Source of the DNA: Bacillus carboniphilus | GTDB lineage: Bacteria; Bacillota; Bacilli; Bacillales; JC228 | Length of the DNA: 33,178 bases | Assembly: GCF_039522365.1 (NCBI RefSeq) | Contig: NZ_BAAADJ010000051.1 | Span: 1-33,178 of the forward strand | Direction: 5' to 3' | Part shown: positions 16,974-26,625 of the stretch, piece by piece | How the letters are laid out: each line of letters opens with the position of its first letter | Position numbering within the stretch: position 1 is the first letter of the stretch | Notes under the pieces: model-generated | What the model was told of the DNA's origin: nothing | What the model saw: the letters and a program-made list of their open reading frames with translations, nothing else | The model's database searches: none | Made by a program: the position numbers and the translations under genes

Positions 16974-17222
16974 TTGGATAATAAGAAGATTCTAATGCGA
17001 ATTTTAGGGAATCGTTTAAGAATGAGGAGAAAAGAGCTAGGCTTTACATTAGAGGATGTAGCTAAAAGAACACTTCTTAGCGATAAGTATATAGGTCAAA
17101 TTGAACGCGGAACTAGATTGCCAAATCTTGATACACTTTACTTAATAACTCTTTCCTTAGAAACGAGTCTTAGTTGTATCCTGGATGAAATTGAATATGA
17201 AGTTAAAAAGATGAGAAAATGA
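16974..17222 (+). CDS. XRE-family (Cro/CI-type) helix-turn-helix regulator
   Basis: The 82-residue protein is a single HTH_3 domain spanning roughly residues 10-66. The recognition region LEDVAKRTLLSDKYIGQIER and the closing helix PNLDTLYLITLSLETSL are typical. The start is TTG, chosen because AAAGGGAG (16960-16967) precedes it by 6 bases. Such small one-domain repressors act as dimers on nearby operators and often control restriction systems, prophages or integrative elements. It faces away from gajA and stands between the broken AbrB gene and the comK-like gene, so its target could be either side. Confidence 0.88.
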   Translation: MDNKKILMRILGNRLRMRRKELGFTLEDVAKRTLLSDKYIGQIERGTRLPNLDTLYLITLSLETSLSCILDEIEYEVKKMRK

Positions 17223-17499
17223 TTAACTACATGAGTACAATGAATGCCTGATACCATTGAAAATACCTTTTCAAAATAATGAGTTTCCTCTTCCTTATTT
17301 TACCTTTTAGTATAACTAGGTACTCCTAAAGAGTATTGAAACAACACACAATCTATCATCTCTCATTTTTCCCTACTGATAAGTGAATTGTCATCTCGAC
17401 TCTTAATCTAAAACTTTTCAGTACCACCCCCTATCATCTTTATTTTCTTTTCTATCACCCAAATTATCTACAAATAAATAAGTAAGGAGTGAACTTTTC

Positions 17500-17982
17500 T
17501 TGAGAGTCATTTTAGATCACTATGACATTCAGTCAAACACGTTTGCTTTAATTCCAGTCAAACACATGAACTATTGCACCAAAGTTATTGAAAAGGATCG
17601 AACTATTTTTGTTCGAAAACCACCACTAAAGATTATTAAAGAAGCATGCCTCCATGGATATTCCACTTACGAGGGTAGAAGGAGTGCTATTATGTACCTT
17701 ACTGGATTTAGGCGTAAGGTTCCCATCCCCATCAATCTTCAGCTAAACCTCATCGCCTTCCCTACTCTTTCACCTACCCAACTCGATTGCATTTGGATTT
17801 TTTCCAGCCACGTAAAATCCCTACAACAATTAGAATCTGCTAAAAACAAAAACCAATCTATTTTAACCTTTATAAATGGTCAAGAACTCCTAATAAACGA
17901 ATCAGTATTCGTCTTGGAAAAGCAAATACAACGAACAGCTTATTGTAAGGATATCATTTCTAGAGATACATCTATTATTTAA
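17500..17982 (+). CDS. comK: ComK-family competence transcription factor
   Basis: The 160-residue protein matches the ComK fold by pattern: KVIEKDRTIFV near the N-terminus, YEGRRSAIMYLTGFRRKVPI in the centre, FPTLSPTQLDCIWIFSSHV as the family's hallmark strand pair, and ENQ/EKQIQRTAY toward the end. B. subtilis ComK is 192 residues. This one lacks the last ~30 and so resembles the shorter second ComK found in some Bacillus species. ComK activates DNA-uptake genes from AAAA-N5-TTTT boxes. The start is TTG, supported by AAGGAG (17484-17489) 10 bases upstream. No convincing ComK box was found in the 277-base gap before it. A broken DnaD-type gene follows at once. Whether this short form activates competence is not decidable here. 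Confidence 0.82.
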   Translation: MRVILDHYDIQSNTFALIPVKHMNYCTKVIEKDRTIFVRKPPLKIIKEACLHGYSTYEGRRSAIMYLTGFRRKVPIPINLQLNLIAFPTLSPTQLDCIWIFSSHVKSLQQLESAKNKNQSILTFINGQELLINESVFVLEKQIQRTAYCKDIISRDTSII

Positions 17983-18076
17983 ATAAATGTTGGAATCCTC
18001 CACTCCCTCTCATTATTACAGCTTTTCTTTACCCTTTCTATTTCAATTCAACTATCAAAAAAATCGAGTTGCTCAA

Positions 18077-19025
18077 ATGAATAAACTACTAATCAATGAA
18101 AATCCCCTCCTAGTTCTTCCTTCACTTGCTATGAGACTAGGTCTATATCAAGCAATAGTTTTACAACAATTCCATTACTGGATGCAAAAGAGTTCTTGTA
18201 ATTTGAAGGGAGAAAATGGGTCTACAACACCTATGATGAATAGAATGAGAATTTCCCCTTTGGTCCAGGTCTACTGTGATTCGAATCATAAAAAAGTTAG
18301 AAAAACTAGGGTACTTAATTAGTCAGAATCTAAATAAGAAATCCTTTGATAACACGAAATGGTATACGCTCAATGTTGATTTATTAGAGGAAGGAAAAGC
18401 TTCTGGGGGTAAGCCAACACCCCTGCCTATTCAAAGTGACCAGCTATCTAATCAAGATGATCAGACAGCTAGTCAAAATGACCATGCCACATGCTCATCT
18501 TTGATAGATGACGTATGTAACATGAACAGACCAATACCAGAGAATACTACAGAGATTACTACAGAAATAAAAGAAGAAGAAGAAGAGGATGATACGTGCG
18601 CAGATCAGTCGAACCCATTTCAATTCTTCAAGCAAAATGGATTCGGCACAATTGGTAATTATATCGCTGAAAAAATTCAGGAATGGTGTGAAGCTCTTTC
18701 GGACGAGCTTGTGTTAGAAGCAATGAAAATAGCAACTGAAGACGGGGCAAAATCTTGGTGTTACGTGGAGTCAATCTTACATAACTGGGTTGATAAAGGC
18801 GTTTCCTCTCTGGCAGAAGCGGAAGCGTTTCAACTTTGGTATAAGGAAAAGAAAAGCACCCAGTTACGCATCCATTCTTGTAGAAAAGAACCCATACCTG
18901 AGTGGTTTGAATCGGAGAAAAAGAGACGACAGCAGAGCTTTCAAAGGCAGGTTGAGGAAACGTTTGATTTTGAAGAAGAACGTCGAATGTTGGAGATTGA
19001 GCTTGGGAGGAGACATAACAGTTAA
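18077..19025 (+). pseudogene. DnaD-domain replication protein gene with two frameshifts and a nonsense codon
   Basis: Read across three frames, this is one gene. From ATG 18077, MNKLLINENPLLVLPSLAMR… is the opening of a phage/plasmid-type replication protein winged helix. A lost A in GAGAAAATGG (about 18215) shifts the frame. The second piece reads KWVYNTYDE, then a TAG at 18242-18244 where TGG is expected, then NENFPF. A lost T before GGTCCAGG (about 18262) shifts again, and RSTVIRIIKKLEKLGYL… continues to 19025. The last part (QFFKQNGFGTIGNYIAEKIQ…SILHNWVDKGV) is a DnaD domain, the helicase-loading module. A low-complexity EEEEEDD linker joins the halves. All three lesions are simple and homopolymer-linked. 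The gene is of mobile-element origin. The 3' part (18276-19025) remains open but has no good start. Confidence 0.85.
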
Positions 19026-19061
19026 TTCAGTCTTAGTGGAAGAAGCCTTGAAAGAAAAAAA

Positions 19062-19112
19062 GCACCTAACACCTCTTCGCTTTAACACTTTAGTCAAACG
19101 GGGGTCAGGCAC
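19062..19112 (-). repeat. Palindromic repeat, copy F (degenerate, reversed)
   Basis: The intact arm is on the right (CGGGGGTCAGGCAC), so the GTGCCTGACCCCC arm reads on the minus strand. The left arm (GCACCTAACACCTC) has decayed. It starts 37 bases after the stop of the broken DnaD gene. Confidence 0.7.
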
Positions 19113-19222
19113 TGAAACTCAAATAATGTAAATAAAGGTTTTTGCATCTGCTTTAGTAGATTTTTTCTCTCTCCAGATACTCATATTCAATTTTTCTTTC
19201 TTCAGTATTTCCAAGAGACATA

Positions 19223-19290
19223 GGGACAAGAAACTTGTCCCACATTGTTGAATACTAACTTATCGGAACATTTATCTGTCCCTGCGTCCC
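19223..19290. repeat. GGGACAAG/CTTGTCCC hairpin and nearby related half-sites
   Basis: GGGACAAG (19223-19230) pairs perfectly with CTTGTCCC (19234-19241). TGTCCCTGCGTCCC follows at about 19272-19286 and could pair with the same left arm. It lies just downstream of the hsdR stop on the other strand and may be a palindromic repeat of a third type or a weak hsdR terminator; there is no T tract. Confidence 0.5.
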
Positions 19291-19321
19291 CTTTATGAAT
19301 TGTGAACAAGAATCGCTCTTT

Positions 19322-22300
19322 CTATTTATATTTTCTTTTAATTTTCGGTACAATCTCCGGAAGTACTTTCATGAGCTCCATATTATGTTCCAATAGGTTA
19401 CTAGTTTTCGGGTTTTCAATCGAACCATAATCAACATTACTTGTTAATTCATCAATATAAGGAATATCCTTCGGATTCGCTGTTGAATAGGCTTGTACCG
19501 ATTTCTCAAATATTATTTCATCAAGCCCCCACTCTCTGGACACTTTATAAATTTCATTTTTTAATTTGTTTCGCTTCCATGCTTCATATGCTTCATCAAA
19601 ATTCACATCACTAGCTACATTCCCAGGTTCTAATTCCTCTTCAACAAATTGCTTCAGTAGCTCTGCTTGATCAAAATCACCCATATTACTTAATTCTTCA
19701 ATATGTTGATAAATAATACGTAATGTTTCTGCATCCACTGTTTGTTTTCCATCTGTTGAAGTGGCTTTATCCCCGATTAATTGAATAATATAATACGCAT
19801 CAATTTTTTGTGTACCAGCTAGCTTTGCTTCACCTAATGGTAATACTGGTAAATCTTCTGGATCATCGTCCGTATTATCATCTCTTGTTACGTTTCGATA
19901 TGCACCAACATAACGCATCCATTCATGTTCTGTTATACCAAATGCTTCATCTTCCCAAGCAAATTCATAATATTGCTGAATCGTATTTAGTTGACTGTTT
20001 GCCTTTTTAAAAGCTTTTACGAAGATTTCCTTTGCCTCTTCATCTCTTTCTAATGTTTGCCATGCCGTTGGATTTTGTAATATCTGTATCACTTCTTGTG
20101 AGTATTTTACAAATTCATCTACTGCTACAGGATAGGGTTCTACAATTGCTTTACTACTCTTTCCACCACTTCCATATAGAATTAATGCATCATTTACTGT
20201 TTCTTCCGTTATTCTTGGGTACTGGAAGTTGACAATCGTACCAAATTCCTTTTCCTTCCCATAAATTCGATTTGTGCGTGAATATGCTTGAATCAATCCT
20301 TGTAATGCAAGTGAACGATCTACATATAACGTGTTAATAAATTTAGAATCATAACCTGTTAGTAACTGATCTGCAACAATAACAAGGTCAATGTTTTTCG
20401 GATTCCGACCACTTCCACCACGTGTTGCTCGTTCAACGACATCTTCATAATATGCATCTTCACCTCGTCGTTTATCACCGTAAGCATATTCAATTCCAGT
20501 GAAAGCTGCATAATCTTTGAACATCGTTTTAATTAATTCTGGATCAGTAGGTTCTTTATCTGCATCTGTTCCAAAACTAAATGTCATCGCCACGTTAATA
20601 GCAATATCATCACGTTCCGCTAATTGCTTTTTAAACTCTTCATAGTAAGCTATTACTCGATGTTTAAATGCGACCGTCAAAATAGCATTGAAAAACTTAT
20701 GTTGTGATTGATCTTCCCAGTTGTTTAATATTTCTTCAACCACTCTTGGAATATGTGTCTCATCATGATAAAACAATATTTTACGTTTTTTTGCTTCTTT
20801 TTCAACTTCTAACTCAGAAAGTTCATATACTTGTCGTACCAGTTTTCTTTTTGGTGTGTCAGGTTGCTCAGTTAGTTTATATTCAACAATTTGCTCACGT
20901 AATGTATCGTAACTTTCAAATTCTCCGGTATTTATGTAGTCAACATGAAAGCCTAATACGTTTTTATCTGCAATTGCTTCATCTATCGTATATTGGTGCA
21001 ATAGTGGTCCGAAGAGCTTTTCTGTTGTATCAATAAGTTCACTCTTCTCGTTGATCATACCTTTAATCTTATTCTCGTCAAATAAGGGTGTCCCAGTAAA
21101 CCCATAAAACAGACCATTTTTGAGGAAGTAATTTTTAATGGTTACCATCATGTCACCCATTGTCGTTCGGTGAGCTTCATCAATTATAAAAACAATTTTC
21201 TTATTTGCTAAACTTTCATCCTTCGCTTCAACTAAATCTTTCACAAGATTATTTAATTTAAATGTTGTCGTTACAACGATTCCTGTACTAGCAGATGATA
21301 AAAGTTTACGTAATTGAAATGTATGTGCTGTATCATCGACTGTTACTGATTCGTATTGTGCATATGCTTTGAAATTATCACTCGTACGACTATCAAGTTC
21401 TTTCCGGTCTACTAAAAAGACAACTTTATCAAATCCTGCTCTAGTTGATAAAAATAGAGCGGTCTTAAAACTCGTGATTGTTTTTCCAGAACCTGTTGTA
21501 TGCCAAACAAATCCTCCATGAGGAATTTTATCCGCATTATCCCAGCATAGGGCAGCACCTTCAACAGCTTGCAAGGCATGTACTTGATAAGAGCGTAATA
21601 ACATATGTTTACGGTTTTCCTCTTCTCTTGCTTCATCAATTACTAAATAATCGCCAACCATTTGGTGTGCCATCGGAATCATTAAGAAGTGACCAATAAC
21701 ATCTTCCCAATGGTTAATAGGTCGATTATATTTGTCTGCCCAATGAAATACAAAGCTTGGATTAAACGCTTTAATTGACTTTGGTGTTGCAAAGTAACGA
21801 GTAGCTACTTCAGATGTCATCACCATCATTTGTGAAAAGGCCATGAAATTATTCACATATTCACCATCTGCATAATAACGTTTAAATTGATTAAATGCTT
21901 CTTCTAAGGACTTATCTGTACGCTTTTGCTCAATATTAATGAGTGGCAGACCATTAATGAGTAAAACGATATCAAAACGATTTCCGTTCGGTGTTTCCAC
22001 TTCTCTTGCGATATTATAACTCGAATCTCCACCACGCACTTGTGCCTTTTTAAAGATGGTCAATGTGATTTGTTCGCGTGTAACGTTTGGATGAGAATCT
22101 CGATAAATGCCATCAATTTTCCCAGTCGATTGTTCCATTGCCAATAACTTTGCCGCTTCATAACTGTTTTCAATTTGCGATACTTTTGCCATCACTTGGG
22201 CAAATTCATTATCTGTTAAAGGAACACTCTCCAAGACATCTGCATTCATTCGGTTTAGTTCCCCACGCCAATGATTGACTAAATCTTGTACGGTTACTTT

Positions 22301-22411
22301 TTGTTTATTCCCATTAAGAAAATCTGGTGCGTTCCATTTATATTGTTGCAGTTTTGCAACGAACTTATCTTGAAAAGCTTTCTCCGCCGCATTCTTTCGC
22401 CTACTACTCAT
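19322..22411 (-). CDS. hsdR: Type I restriction enzyme, R subunit (HsdR)
   Basis: The 1029-residue protein has the HsdR order. The N-terminal PD-(D/E)xK nuclease has Asp147 in RFDIVL and E161-Q-K163. It is followed by an SF2 translocase with Walker A TTGSGKT (305-311), DEAH at 411-414, and a late helicase motif with YSRTNR. The C-terminal helical part is for binding the methylase core. HsdR uses ATP to pull DNA past the bound complex and cuts unmodified DNA away from the site. AGAGGAGG precedes the ATG at 22411. It starts 15 bases after hsdS and is the last gene of hsdM-hsdS-hsdR. All key residues and full length are present, so the system is probably functional. Confidence 0.96.
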   Translation of the reverse strand: MSSRRKNAAEKAFQDKFVAKLQQYKWNAPDFLNGNKQKVTVQDLVNHWRGELNRMNADVLESVPLTDNEFAQVMAKVSQIENSYEAAKLLAMEQSTGKIDGIYRDSHPNVTREQITLTIFKKAQVRGGDSSYNIAREVETPNGNRFDIVLLINGLPLINIEQKRTDKSLEEAFNQFKRYYADGEYVNNFMAFSQMMVMTSEVATRYFATPKSIKAFNPSFVFHWADKYNRPINHWEDVIGHFLMIPMAHQMVGDYLVIDEAREEENRKHMLLRSYQVHALQAVEGAALCWDNADKIPHGGFVWHTTGSGKTITSFKTALFLSTRAGFDKVVFLVDRKELDSRTSDNFKAYAQYESVTVDDTAHTFQLRKLLSSASTGIVVTTTFKLNNLVKDLVEAKDESLANKKIVFIIDEAHRTTMGDMMVTIKNYFLKNGLFYGFTGTPLFDENKIKGMINEKSELIDTTEKLFGPLLHQYTIDEAIADKNVLGFHVDYINTGEFESYDTLREQIVEYKLTEQPDTPKRKLVRQVYELSELEVEKEAKKRKILFYHDETHIPRVVEEILNNWEDQSQHKFFNAILTVAFKHRVIAYYEEFKKQLAERDDIAINVAMTFSFGTDADKEPTDPELIKTMFKDYAAFTGIEYAYGDKRRGEDAYYEDVVERATRGGSGRNPKNIDLVIVADQLLTGYDSKFINTLYVDRSLALQGLIQAYSRTNRIYGKEKEFGTIVNFQYPRITEETVNDALILYGSGGKSSKAIVEPYPVAVDEFVKYSQEVIQILQNPTAWQTLERDEEAKEIFVKAFKKANSQLNTIQQYYEFAWEDEAFGITEHEWMRYVGAYRNVTRDDNTDDDPEDLPVLPLGEAKLAGTQKIDAYYIIQLIGDKATSTDGKQTVDAETLRIIYQHIEELSNMGDFDQAELLKQFVEEELEPGNVASDVNFDEAYEAWKRNKLKNEIYKVSREWGLDEIIFEKSVQAYSTANPKDIPYIDELTSNVDYGSIENPKTSNLLEHNMELMKVLPEIVPKIKRKYK

Positions 22412-22426
22412 TGAATAGCCTCCTCT

Positions 22427-23665
22427 CTACACAAACATTTCTTCTAAAAAAGCCACTTTCATTTGCTTTAGTTTTTCTAGCTTAGCTTCTTCTGTCGTAA
22501 TTTGGTCATCTAAATTTTTGAAAAACTGACCGATTTTTTGTTGTTCATTTTTATTCGGAATAAGTATTGTAAGATTCCTTATTTTATATAATGAAATAAA
22601 CTTTTGTGTTCCTCCATCCATACCATCGATTAATTGCTTTTTTAGAAAATTTGATTGAAAAAAGTAATACAAATATAATTGATTAACTTGTTTTGTGTCT
22701 TTAATTAAAGCAACGTTTTTAATAGCAAAATAAGGCTCTTCCCTAATAAGTGCAATATTTCCTACCGTACCAATCATACCCATTAAAATATCGTTAGTAT
22801 CAACTTTAGACCGTTTGTTTATTTGATTAAAATCTTCTTCAGATATATATTGAATATCTTCATAATTTATATATCCATCACTAACATTTTTTGAGGTTAT
22901 AAATGGATACCCTTCTGAATAATACTTTGGTGAATCATGAGTTCCATCTCTAACATCAGAAATATTTGACAAAAGTTCATTCGCCCATTCGTCTTCAAAC
23001 CCTTTAAATCTTCGCTTCGGTACGGTTTCGTCTTCTTGTGGGAACATTTCTGTTAAATAAGCAGACTTTAATGCATTTAGTTTAGTAATCTTACGTTCTT
23101 GATTTGTAATTCTTTCATCTAAAAGCTTAAAAAACTCACCTATTTTTTGTTGTTCTTGGACTGATGGAAGTAAAACTACTGTTTCTAATACTTTAGCCTT
23201 CGATATATTATATCTTGAAATACCTTGAGCTAAAATCTCCATTTGTTTTCTATACGAATTTGCTCTTAGCATATACCCTATATAGTAATAATCAAATTTA
23301 ATAGTTGGTCGAAACCCAAAACAAAAACTATTTAGATATACATTTGGTCTCTTATCTAGCCATACTGAGGACATACCCACCTCATTAGGCGTTTCAGAAG
23401 ATGTAGTAAATAATATATCACCATATTCCAGCTGTGTTTGTTTATCATCACGAACCACTTTTTCCGTTAAATTGATATTCGAAATAGTATTATTAAAAAC
23501 ATTCATATAAGTAACAAATTCAGCTGTTCCATGTCCAAAGTCATTTTTTGTTTTTCCGGACAATCCAGAAAATGTAGATCCAATACTTCCCAAATCAATC
23601 TCTTTCCACTCCCCCACGAACCCTTTAAACCTTCTCTTAGGAAACAATCTTTTTTCATCCTTCAT
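22427..23665 (-). CDS. hsdS: Type I restriction-modification specificity subunit (HsdS)
   Basis: The 412-residue protein shows the two-half design. Each half is a target recognition domain opening with PKRRFKGF (residues about 9 and 216) and closing with a conserved helix: KIGEFFKLLDERITNQERKI in the middle, KIGQFFKNLDDQITTEEAKL at the end. The two TRDs differ from each other, so the target is an asymmetric bipartite site that cannot be read from sequence. It contacts DNA and holds two HsdM and two HsdR subunits. Its ATG overlaps the hsdM stop by four bases (ATGA), so it is translationally coupled. No inverted spare TRD cassettes for phase variation are seen nearby. Confidence 0.95.
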   Translation of the reverse strand: MKDEKRLFPKRRFKGFVGEWKEIDLGSIGSTFSGLSGKTKNDFGHGTAEFVTYMNVFNNTISNINLTEKVVRDDKQTQLEYGDILFTTSSETPNEVGMSSVWLDKRPNVYLNSFCFGFRPTIKFDYYYIGYMLRANSYRKQMEILAQGISRYNISKAKVLETVVLLPSVQEQQKIGEFFKLLDERITNQERKITKLNALKSAYLTEMFPQEDETVPKRRFKGFEDEWANELLSNISDVRDGTHDSPKYYSEGYPFITSKNVSDGYINYEDIQYISEEDFNQINKRSKVDTNDILMGMIGTVGNIALIREEPYFAIKNVALIKDTKQVNQLYLYYFFQSNFLKKQLIDGMDGGTQKFISLYKIRNLTILIPNKNEQQKIGQFFKNLDDQITTEEAKLEKLKQMKVAFLEEMFV

Positions 23666-26223
23666 TCCGTCACCACCAATTCTTGTAACATTGCTTCAAA
23701 TTGTGCTTCTAGTGATTTACTTTCCTCTTCAATTATTTCTAATGTACTAGTATATCTTTCCTTTAAATTTTTCAAGGTATCCAGTTCATTTTTAAGAGGT
23801 ACTTCTACAAGTTTTGTGATGTCTCCTATTAATTGACCAAACCACTTTTTATACATGAGTTGATCGATTTCTTCATTCGTTAAGTTTGCAATTCTTTCTT
23901 CAACTTGTTCAGTTAATGTTTTTTCTTTTTCTCTAATCGCTTTGCTTAAAGATGTTCTTTCATCCAATAGTTGTCTAACCTTGTCTAATAAAACATATTC
24001 ATCCGAATCTTTCGCAACCTTCTTTAATTCTGCTTTTACCGCTGATAAAGTAAAGTCGTCTTCTCTAGCATTTAATGCATCTCCCAAGATTTGCGATTCT
24101 TCACTTTCTTCCACTTTTGCTGCTTCAACGAGTTCATTTATTTCATCATTAATAGCTGCCAAAGCTTCTTTTTGTGTTTCCACATCACGTAGTTCTTCTG
24201 TATAGAGCTCGTTTAATATAAGCTCATTCGGTACAATTGCTCCAACCCAACCATATTGTTCTGTTCGCTTCGTTTTACCAGAACCTTTTGTAACCATATT
24301 CGCTTCACGTGTTTTTCCTACTGTATAAAAGTCACTAATCGCAATTTTCTCTGTATCTTTGGATAATAAATTTTCCCATAACTCCGCAATAATTTGATAA
24401 CCATCATACGTATTAACGTGATTATATTGTTTTAATAGTTTTTTAATTTCCGATAACATTTCTTCTTTTAATGGTTCAATATCATTTACATCAGCTACTG
24501 CTTTTAACTTTCCCCAATATGTATCCATATAGACTTTCGTTACTTCTGTTAATGCCTTGATTTGATTTTGTACGTTTTCATGTGTCAACACTTCTTCTGA
24601 TAAGTCTTCAACTGATTGTGTTAATTCCACATAGCCTGGACGTACTTCAGTAAGCGCATTATATAAAACATCTTTCGTCATGTCGTGTAGCACTGATAGT
24701 GTATTAATTTGGCTTAATGGGATGCCACCATACAAATGTGCATCTACATCATGGGCAATATCTTCTTCTACTGCTTCAATATAACGTGGAATATTCAAGT
24801 TATATTCATTTTCTATAATGTCTTTTTTTGTAGCTAGATAACTATACCCAGGTTCACTCGTGCGTTCAATATATGTATCAACAATTTTAGCAATATCCTT
24901 CTCTTGTAAGACATGCTGCTTTCCTTCTTTTACAAAGGATTTAGAAGCATCAATCATTAGAACAGGATCATCTAGCTTTCGGTTCTTTTTCAAAATCATC
25001 ACAGTTACAGGAATGCCTGTATTGGTAAATAATTTATCTGGCAAGCCAATAACTGTATCAATATAGTTTTTCTCTAATAGTCGTTTACGAATTTCCCCTT
25101 CTGCCCCTCCACGGAATAACACACCATGTGGAAGTACAATTGCCATTGTACCTTCTTGACCTAAATGGAATAAACCGTGTAACAAAAATGCATAATCCCC
25201 TTTAGAATCTGGTGGTAAAACGCCAGCAATTTCAAATCGTGGGTCTGTTACTTTTAAGTCTTCTTGATTCCAATTTTTAACTGAATATGGTGGGTTCATC
25301 ACGACCGCATCAAACTGAACACCTTCATTTGGGCGATCCGGATCTTCGGGCCAATCTTGTCCAAGTGTATCGCCATTTTTCACAGTCATTTTTTCCGGTC
25401 GAACACCATGTAATAATAAATTCATTCGTGTTAAGTTATATGTAGCTGTATTTTTTTCTTGCCCATAATAATGGAGATCTTTTCGATTATCTTCTGTTAG
25501 ATATCGACTAACCGTTAAAAGTAATGATCCTGACCCGACAGTAGGGTCATAAATCGATTTAACCTTCGTAGTTTTAGCAACAATTTGTGCCATGACTTCA
25601 CTTACTTGACGTGGCGTATAGAACTCTCCAGCTTTTTTTCCCGATTCCATCGCAAACTGACCGATTAAATATTCGTAAGCATCTCCTAACACATCACCTT
25701 TTTGGAGTACAACCATATTTAAGTCAGCAAATAATTCAATTAATTTACGAATATTTTTGCTTCGAGCGTTCAAGTTACTTCCTAAAGCAGTGTCTGTTAA
25801 ATCAATCGTAGAACTAGAAAAAAGGCCTTTAAAGTCATCGATATCTCCAGTTGTAGCTACCGTACGTTCAAAACTTTGTAAGCTCTCTGTTACCTTCTCT
25901 AATTCAAACGTGCCTTCACGAATATCTTTTAACCACGTCTGGTATAAGTGTTTAGGTAAAACATAATATCCAAGGACATTTTGAATCATATTGATGAGAT
26001 TGTCCCCATAATTTGCATAAGCCTCTTCATAAGCTTGGACAATTTCTTCCTCATTCCCTTTAGCACCACTTGTTTTGACAAATGTTTCAAGTGTTTTATC
26101 ACTAAGGAATTTATAGAACATTAAACCTAACATATAATCTTTATAACGGCTGGCATCCATAGAACCACGAAGGTCATTGGCACCATCCCATAGTCTTCTT
26201 TTAATATCATCAGAAGTAATCAT
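23662..26223 (-). CDS. hsdM: Type I restriction-modification DNA methyltransferase subunit (HsdM), long form
   Basis: The protein carries the HsdM_N helical region (1-140), the FYTPRQV loop (201-207), SAM-binding motif I DPTVGSGS (226-233) and catalytic NPPY (310-313), so it makes N6-methyladenine. The first ~500 residues cover the whole usual methylase. A further ~340 residues follow, very rich in Glu, Lys and Leu and predicted to form long coiled coils (about 670-850). At 853 residues it belongs to a long HsdM group seen in Firmicutes. GGGAGG upstream of the ATG is a strong ribosome binding site. It is the first gene of the operon, with a candidate promoter at 26268-26297. Confidence 0.95.
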   Translation of the reverse strand: MITSDDIKRRLWDGANDLRGSMDASRYKDYMLGLMFYKFLSDKTLETFVKTSGAKGNEEEIVQAYEEAYANYGDNLINMIQNVLGYYVLPKHLYQTWLKDIREGTFELEKVTESLQSFERTVATTGDIDDFKGLFSSSTIDLTDTALGSNLNARSKNIRKLIELFADLNMVVLQKGDVLGDAYEYLIGQFAMESGKKAGEFYTPRQVSEVMAQIVAKTTKVKSIYDPTVGSGSLLLTVSRYLTEDNRKDLHYYGQEKNTATYNLTRMNLLLHGVRPEKMTVKNGDTLGQDWPEDPDRPNEGVQFDAVVMNPPYSVKNWNQEDLKVTDPRFEIAGVLPPDSKGDYAFLLHGLFHLGQEGTMAIVLPHGVLFRGGAEGEIRKRLLEKNYIDTVIGLPDKLFTNTGIPVTVMILKKNRKLDDPVLMIDASKSFVKEGKQHVLQEKDIAKIVDTYIERTSEPGYSYLATKKDIIENEYNLNIPRYIEAVEEDIAHDVDAHLYGGIPLSQINTLSVLHDMTKDVLYNALTEVRPGYVELTQSVEDLSEEVLTHENVQNQIKALTEVTKVYMDTYWGKLKAVADVNDIEPLKEEMLSEIKKLLKQYNHVNTYDGYQIIAELWENLLSKDTEKIAISDFYTVGKTREANMVTKGSGKTKRTEQYGWVGAIVPNELILNELYTEELRDVETQKEALAAINDEINELVEAAKVEESEESQILGDALNAREDDFTLSAVKAELKKVAKDSDEYVLLDKVRQLLDERTSLSKAIREKEKTLTEQVEERIANLTNEEIDQLMYKKWFGQLIGDITKLVEVPLKNELDTLKNLKERYTSTLEIIEEESKSLEAQFEAMLQELVVTE

Positions 26224-26267
26224 TTCTTTTCCTCCCTGTTTATGCTTACATTTTTCAAAGTTTCTAA

Positions 26268-26297
26268 ATTATCATTATTAAGGGTTTGGCATGTAAA
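26268..26297 (-). promoter_or_regulatory. Candidate promoter of the hsdMSR operon
   Basis: Minus-strand TTTACA (26297-26292) and GATAAT (26273-26268) are 18 bases apart. They lie 45-75 bases before the hsdM ATG. Both boxes match the sigma-A consensus at five of six or four of six positions. Confidence 0.4.
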
Positions 26298-26540
26298 AAA
26301 GGTCTCTTCTATCCATTTTAATCGTTACTTCAAGAAATGGGAAATAGCTTGATTCTATAGCTCTGCTTGGTATATACAAAAGATTTATCGAAGTAGCTAA
26401 TGTCCCATATATTTCATTTTACAATTTACACCATTTGCATGCAAAGTTACCTAAGCGTCTGGGTAAAAATCCAAAAGTCGTCAGTGAACGTTTGGGACAT
26501 ACATAAGTTGGTATCATTCTAGATATTTAATCATATAAAT

Positions 26541-26590
26541 GGACCTGCCCCCCAGTACGTTAAGCTATTAACGTATTGAGGGACAGGCCC
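26541..26590 (+). repeat. Palindromic repeat, copy H
   Basis: GGACCTGCCCCCCAGTACGTTAA with a mirror ending TTGAGGGACAGGCCC. It is a variant of the GTGCCTGACCCCC family with changed outer bases. It stands 35 bases from copy I in the same orientation, in the 536-base gap between hsdM and the helicase gene. Confidence 0.85.
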
Positions 26591-26625
26591 ATAATCTTCA
26601 GTCCAGCTTTAATTCTTAGTAAAAT

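Noticed and set aside
17223-17499. ComK boxes (AAAA-N5-TTTT) ahead of the comK-like gene
   Set aside because: The nearest candidate, AAAATACCTTTT, has a 4-base gap and no paired second box.
18790-19131. Open frames overlapping the end of the DnaD gene on both strands
   Set aside because: Shadows of the DnaD frame; the minus one starts in the palindromic repeat by chance, as repeat arms read MPDPR.
22427-23665. Phase-variable hsdS locus with inverting TRD cassettes
   Set aside because: Only one hsdS is present, with no inverted partial copy or recombinase nearby.
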